A stretch of 64,000 bases of DNA, taken from Benincasa hispida. Lineage: Eukaryota > Streptophyta > Magnoliopsida > Cucurbitales > Cucurbitaceae. Below the pieces are notes generated by a model. That model did not search any database. It saw only the letters and a program-made list of their open reading frames with translations, and had not been told where the DNA came from. This document shows positions 61,910 through 64,000 of this stretch, in pieces; the stretch's first letter is position 1, and every line of letters begins with the position of its first letter. Position numbers and translations under genes: made by a program. The stretch covers positions 20,889,085 to 20,953,084 of the forward strand of contig NC_052352.1 in assembly GCF_009727055.1 (NCBI RefSeq). The letters run 5' to 3'.

Positions 61910-63735
61910 TAGGTTCCTATTTTTGTAACATCTAGGAATAATTCACGAGAAAATGAGCTTGCATCGATTAACATGTTGAATCTCAGCTAACTCATTATTT
62001 TGTGTTATTATGCTTTCAATGTTCTATTTTTGTAGCAAACGCAGGAAATAAACGCAAATGTGAAAACCAGACCACCGCATAGATGACCGCATGGGGAGAA
62101 ACACTCCATCGCAAAGGAAAACGCATCGATCAATGCATGGATGTTACAGTAATCAGCCATATGCGTCCATCGCATGGGAGTTGCACTCATCAAGCGATTG
62201 CGGTCATCATGTAGAGTTACCATATTAAGCGAATGCGACCATTGAATGATTATGGCTATTGCGACAACACATTCTAATGGGATCAATGCAAGGTAGGTGG
62301 AATGAACACATCAACACATCTACCTCGAGAAATCCAAAGCTGATGCTGACATTTCACCTACCACGCCGTTAGTGGAAGAGGCTCAGAAAGGACTAACGCG
62401 CCGAATGTCAGACTCAGAGCAATCCAATTAATGCTGTCGATGACTCAAGCTCTATAAATAGAAGCCGATGAGTAGAAATTCAAGCATCTAGGGTTTTTGC
62501 CCAAGGTTGAATCCAAGGTTTTCGCCTAAGGTTTGCTTAGGGCGGATCCTTGCGATCCAGATAATTTATAAGAAGATGGTTGAGAGTTCTTACCTCCTTC
62601 ATTCCAATTCGAGTGACGACCGGAGCCTTCGATCGGAGCTAGATCTCGAGAGAGTCAACTCCTCCGCCCATCCATGGCACCACCGGTAGCCTTGACGCAC
62701 TCCGTTGGGAGCAAATCTTTGCTTCCAGCTGGTCATTTCCTTTCCCTTTCTTTTCTCATATTGTATTGTATGACATTCTGGAATTAAGGAATTAATACAA
62801 TTTGTTTTTAATGCATTTATCTATTCCTTCGATTCCATCTCCATCTTCTTTGCTTAGCATCTTTACTTTCATTGCAACACTTAGTGGGATTGTTTGGGTA
62901 TCACATGCTTAGTCATGTGGATTAGGGATATGAAGCATGTAGCAATCCACCGAGAGGTGTGCGTTGCGCGAGTGTGTAAGTAATCTTATTTTCTTAGTGT
63001 GAAGCTGCTGTAACGCCTGTCTATAGGCTAACACATTGCTTGTCTATGAGTGAAGTCAGCAACAATCAACTGCCCGGGAGGGTAAGTGGTTGGACGCATT
63101 AAGCAATATATGCATTGTTCACTAGGGATAGTAACAATCTTGCGTCAACCAAGTTCATGCGATTGTCTTGTATTATGTATGTTTCATTCGTCCATTAGGG
63201 ATACTCGGGAGGGTAGTCTAAGGACAGGATCTAGGCTTGGGAAGGTTAGGTCAGAATCTAGGCTCAGGAGAGTCAGATTAGGACACATAATACGAGAGAT
63301 AGGAGCTTAGGAATAAGCACTGTTTGCTATTAACCCATCACATGCATCCTAGAGATAGGATACGATTGTGTGCAGTCACCGTAGCGTTGTGTGCATTTTT
63401 CATCATCGCATAGGAAAAGAGTAGAGACTTAGGAATAAGCTCTATGGACACTTTTTCATTCAACACATGCATCCTAGACTTAGGAGCGTCACATTTTCAT
63501 TGGAAAATGATTTGCCATGCATGAGTGTAGTATGATCGCATTGGCTTCCGTTGACTAGGGTTGCCCTTACGGTCACTCTTAAGGGTTGCAATGAAAACAT
63601 CTCCGTATTTTATCTATTTTACCACACATTTATTTCATGTTAAGGTTTGTCGCATCTCTACCTTTCATGCATATTCTCATTGCGTTATCTGTTAGATAGG
63701 AGTAGAAGTAGGATTAACTTAGCAACATCTATACT
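61910..63735 (+). repeat. Second gypsy LTR copy, truncated at both ends
   Basis: It matches the 5' LTR in the same orientation: aattcacgagaaaatgag (61930) with 56317, cacctaccacgccgttag (62352) with 58422, and ctctataaatagaagccg (62449) with 58517. It lacks the first 75 bases or so and the last 290. It does not contain the nested solo LTR. Together with 61227-61905 it forms a large inverted repeat. Confidence 0.75.
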
Positions 63736-64000
63736 TAGGTAGTTAGTTATGTTTGGCTAGATATCTAGATGTGGTGATGAACAAATATGATATAGATGTT
63801 GATTGCATTTTTTTCTCTATAATGGAGAAGGCAAATATTACATTGATTTAATATTGTTCCAGGTATAGTTATTGGTTGAATACTGTTCCAGGTATAATTA
63901 TTCTGAAAGAAAAATCAGATGTCTTATTTATATAAAATAGGAATGTTATTGAGAATGATGGAAATTTTTTCATAATGTTCATTAAAAGCGATAGTAGAGT
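63736..64000. other. AT-rich end of window
   Basis: No gene was found. A small tandem (tgttccaggtata.ttatt, twice) lies at about 63855-63905. Confidence 0.4.

Overview
This is a window of plant nuclear DNA, most likely from a eudicot. It has spliced genes with GT-AG introns, AT-rich spacers, and large Mutator-like (MULE), Ty1/copia and Ty3/gypsy elements. A cucurbit fits the style of the repeats, but that is only an impression. The sequence is a draft assembly: one single-N gap sits between identical 92-bp copies (843-1027), and a complete Nextera mate-pair junction adapter is embedded at 11423-11460.

Layout. 241 to about 2660: the 3' half of a decayed Ty1/copia element. 2.7-5.7 kb: AT-rich spacer. 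5946-11292 (+): a ten-exon gene for a La-type RNA-binding protein, 493 residues. 14243-24727 (+): an eleven-exon gene for a three-repeat MYB (MYB3R) cell-cycle transcription factor, 977 residues, whose 4.3-kb last intron is full of repeats. 24.7-30.5 kb: spacer with fold-back repeats, a small MULE-like relic and a gene-leader-like island near 26.4-26.95 kb. 30512-33438 (-): a three-exon gene for a 292-residue four-pass membrane protein of unknown function.

From 34.0 kb rightwards almost everything is mobile DNA in a nested stack. MULE-1 (about 34001-56239) carries a DUF1985/Ulp1-type gene on the plus strand and a MuDR-type transposase gene on the minus strand. It is interrupted by two solo LTRs (39931-41946 and 42702-44852, each with a 5-bp target duplication) and by a second complete MULE (MULE-2, 45149-54962, with about 115-bp inverted ends and a perfect 9-bp duplication). 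MULE-2 is itself interrupted by a solo LTR (49993-51647). The right end of MULE-1 was hit by another LTR element (56240 onward). That element's 5' LTR contains a further solo LTR (56584-58270), its internal region is reduced to about 1.3 kb, and its right side is an inverted-plus-direct LTR rearrangement reaching 63.7 kb.

Most interesting signal. The two MULEs have the same gene plan (convergent DUF1985-Ulp1 and transposase genes), but each fills its non-coding DNA with its own short motif. MULE-1 uses the palindromic AAACGATCGTTT type and MULE-2 uses an AGAGAGCGAGAT type. This resembles the motif-directed anti-silencing systems known from Arabidopsis VANDAL MULEs. A copia-like solo LTR inside MULE-1 also carries the MULE-1 motif. 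All transposon genes here are broken; only the La, MYB3R and membrane-protein genes look intact.
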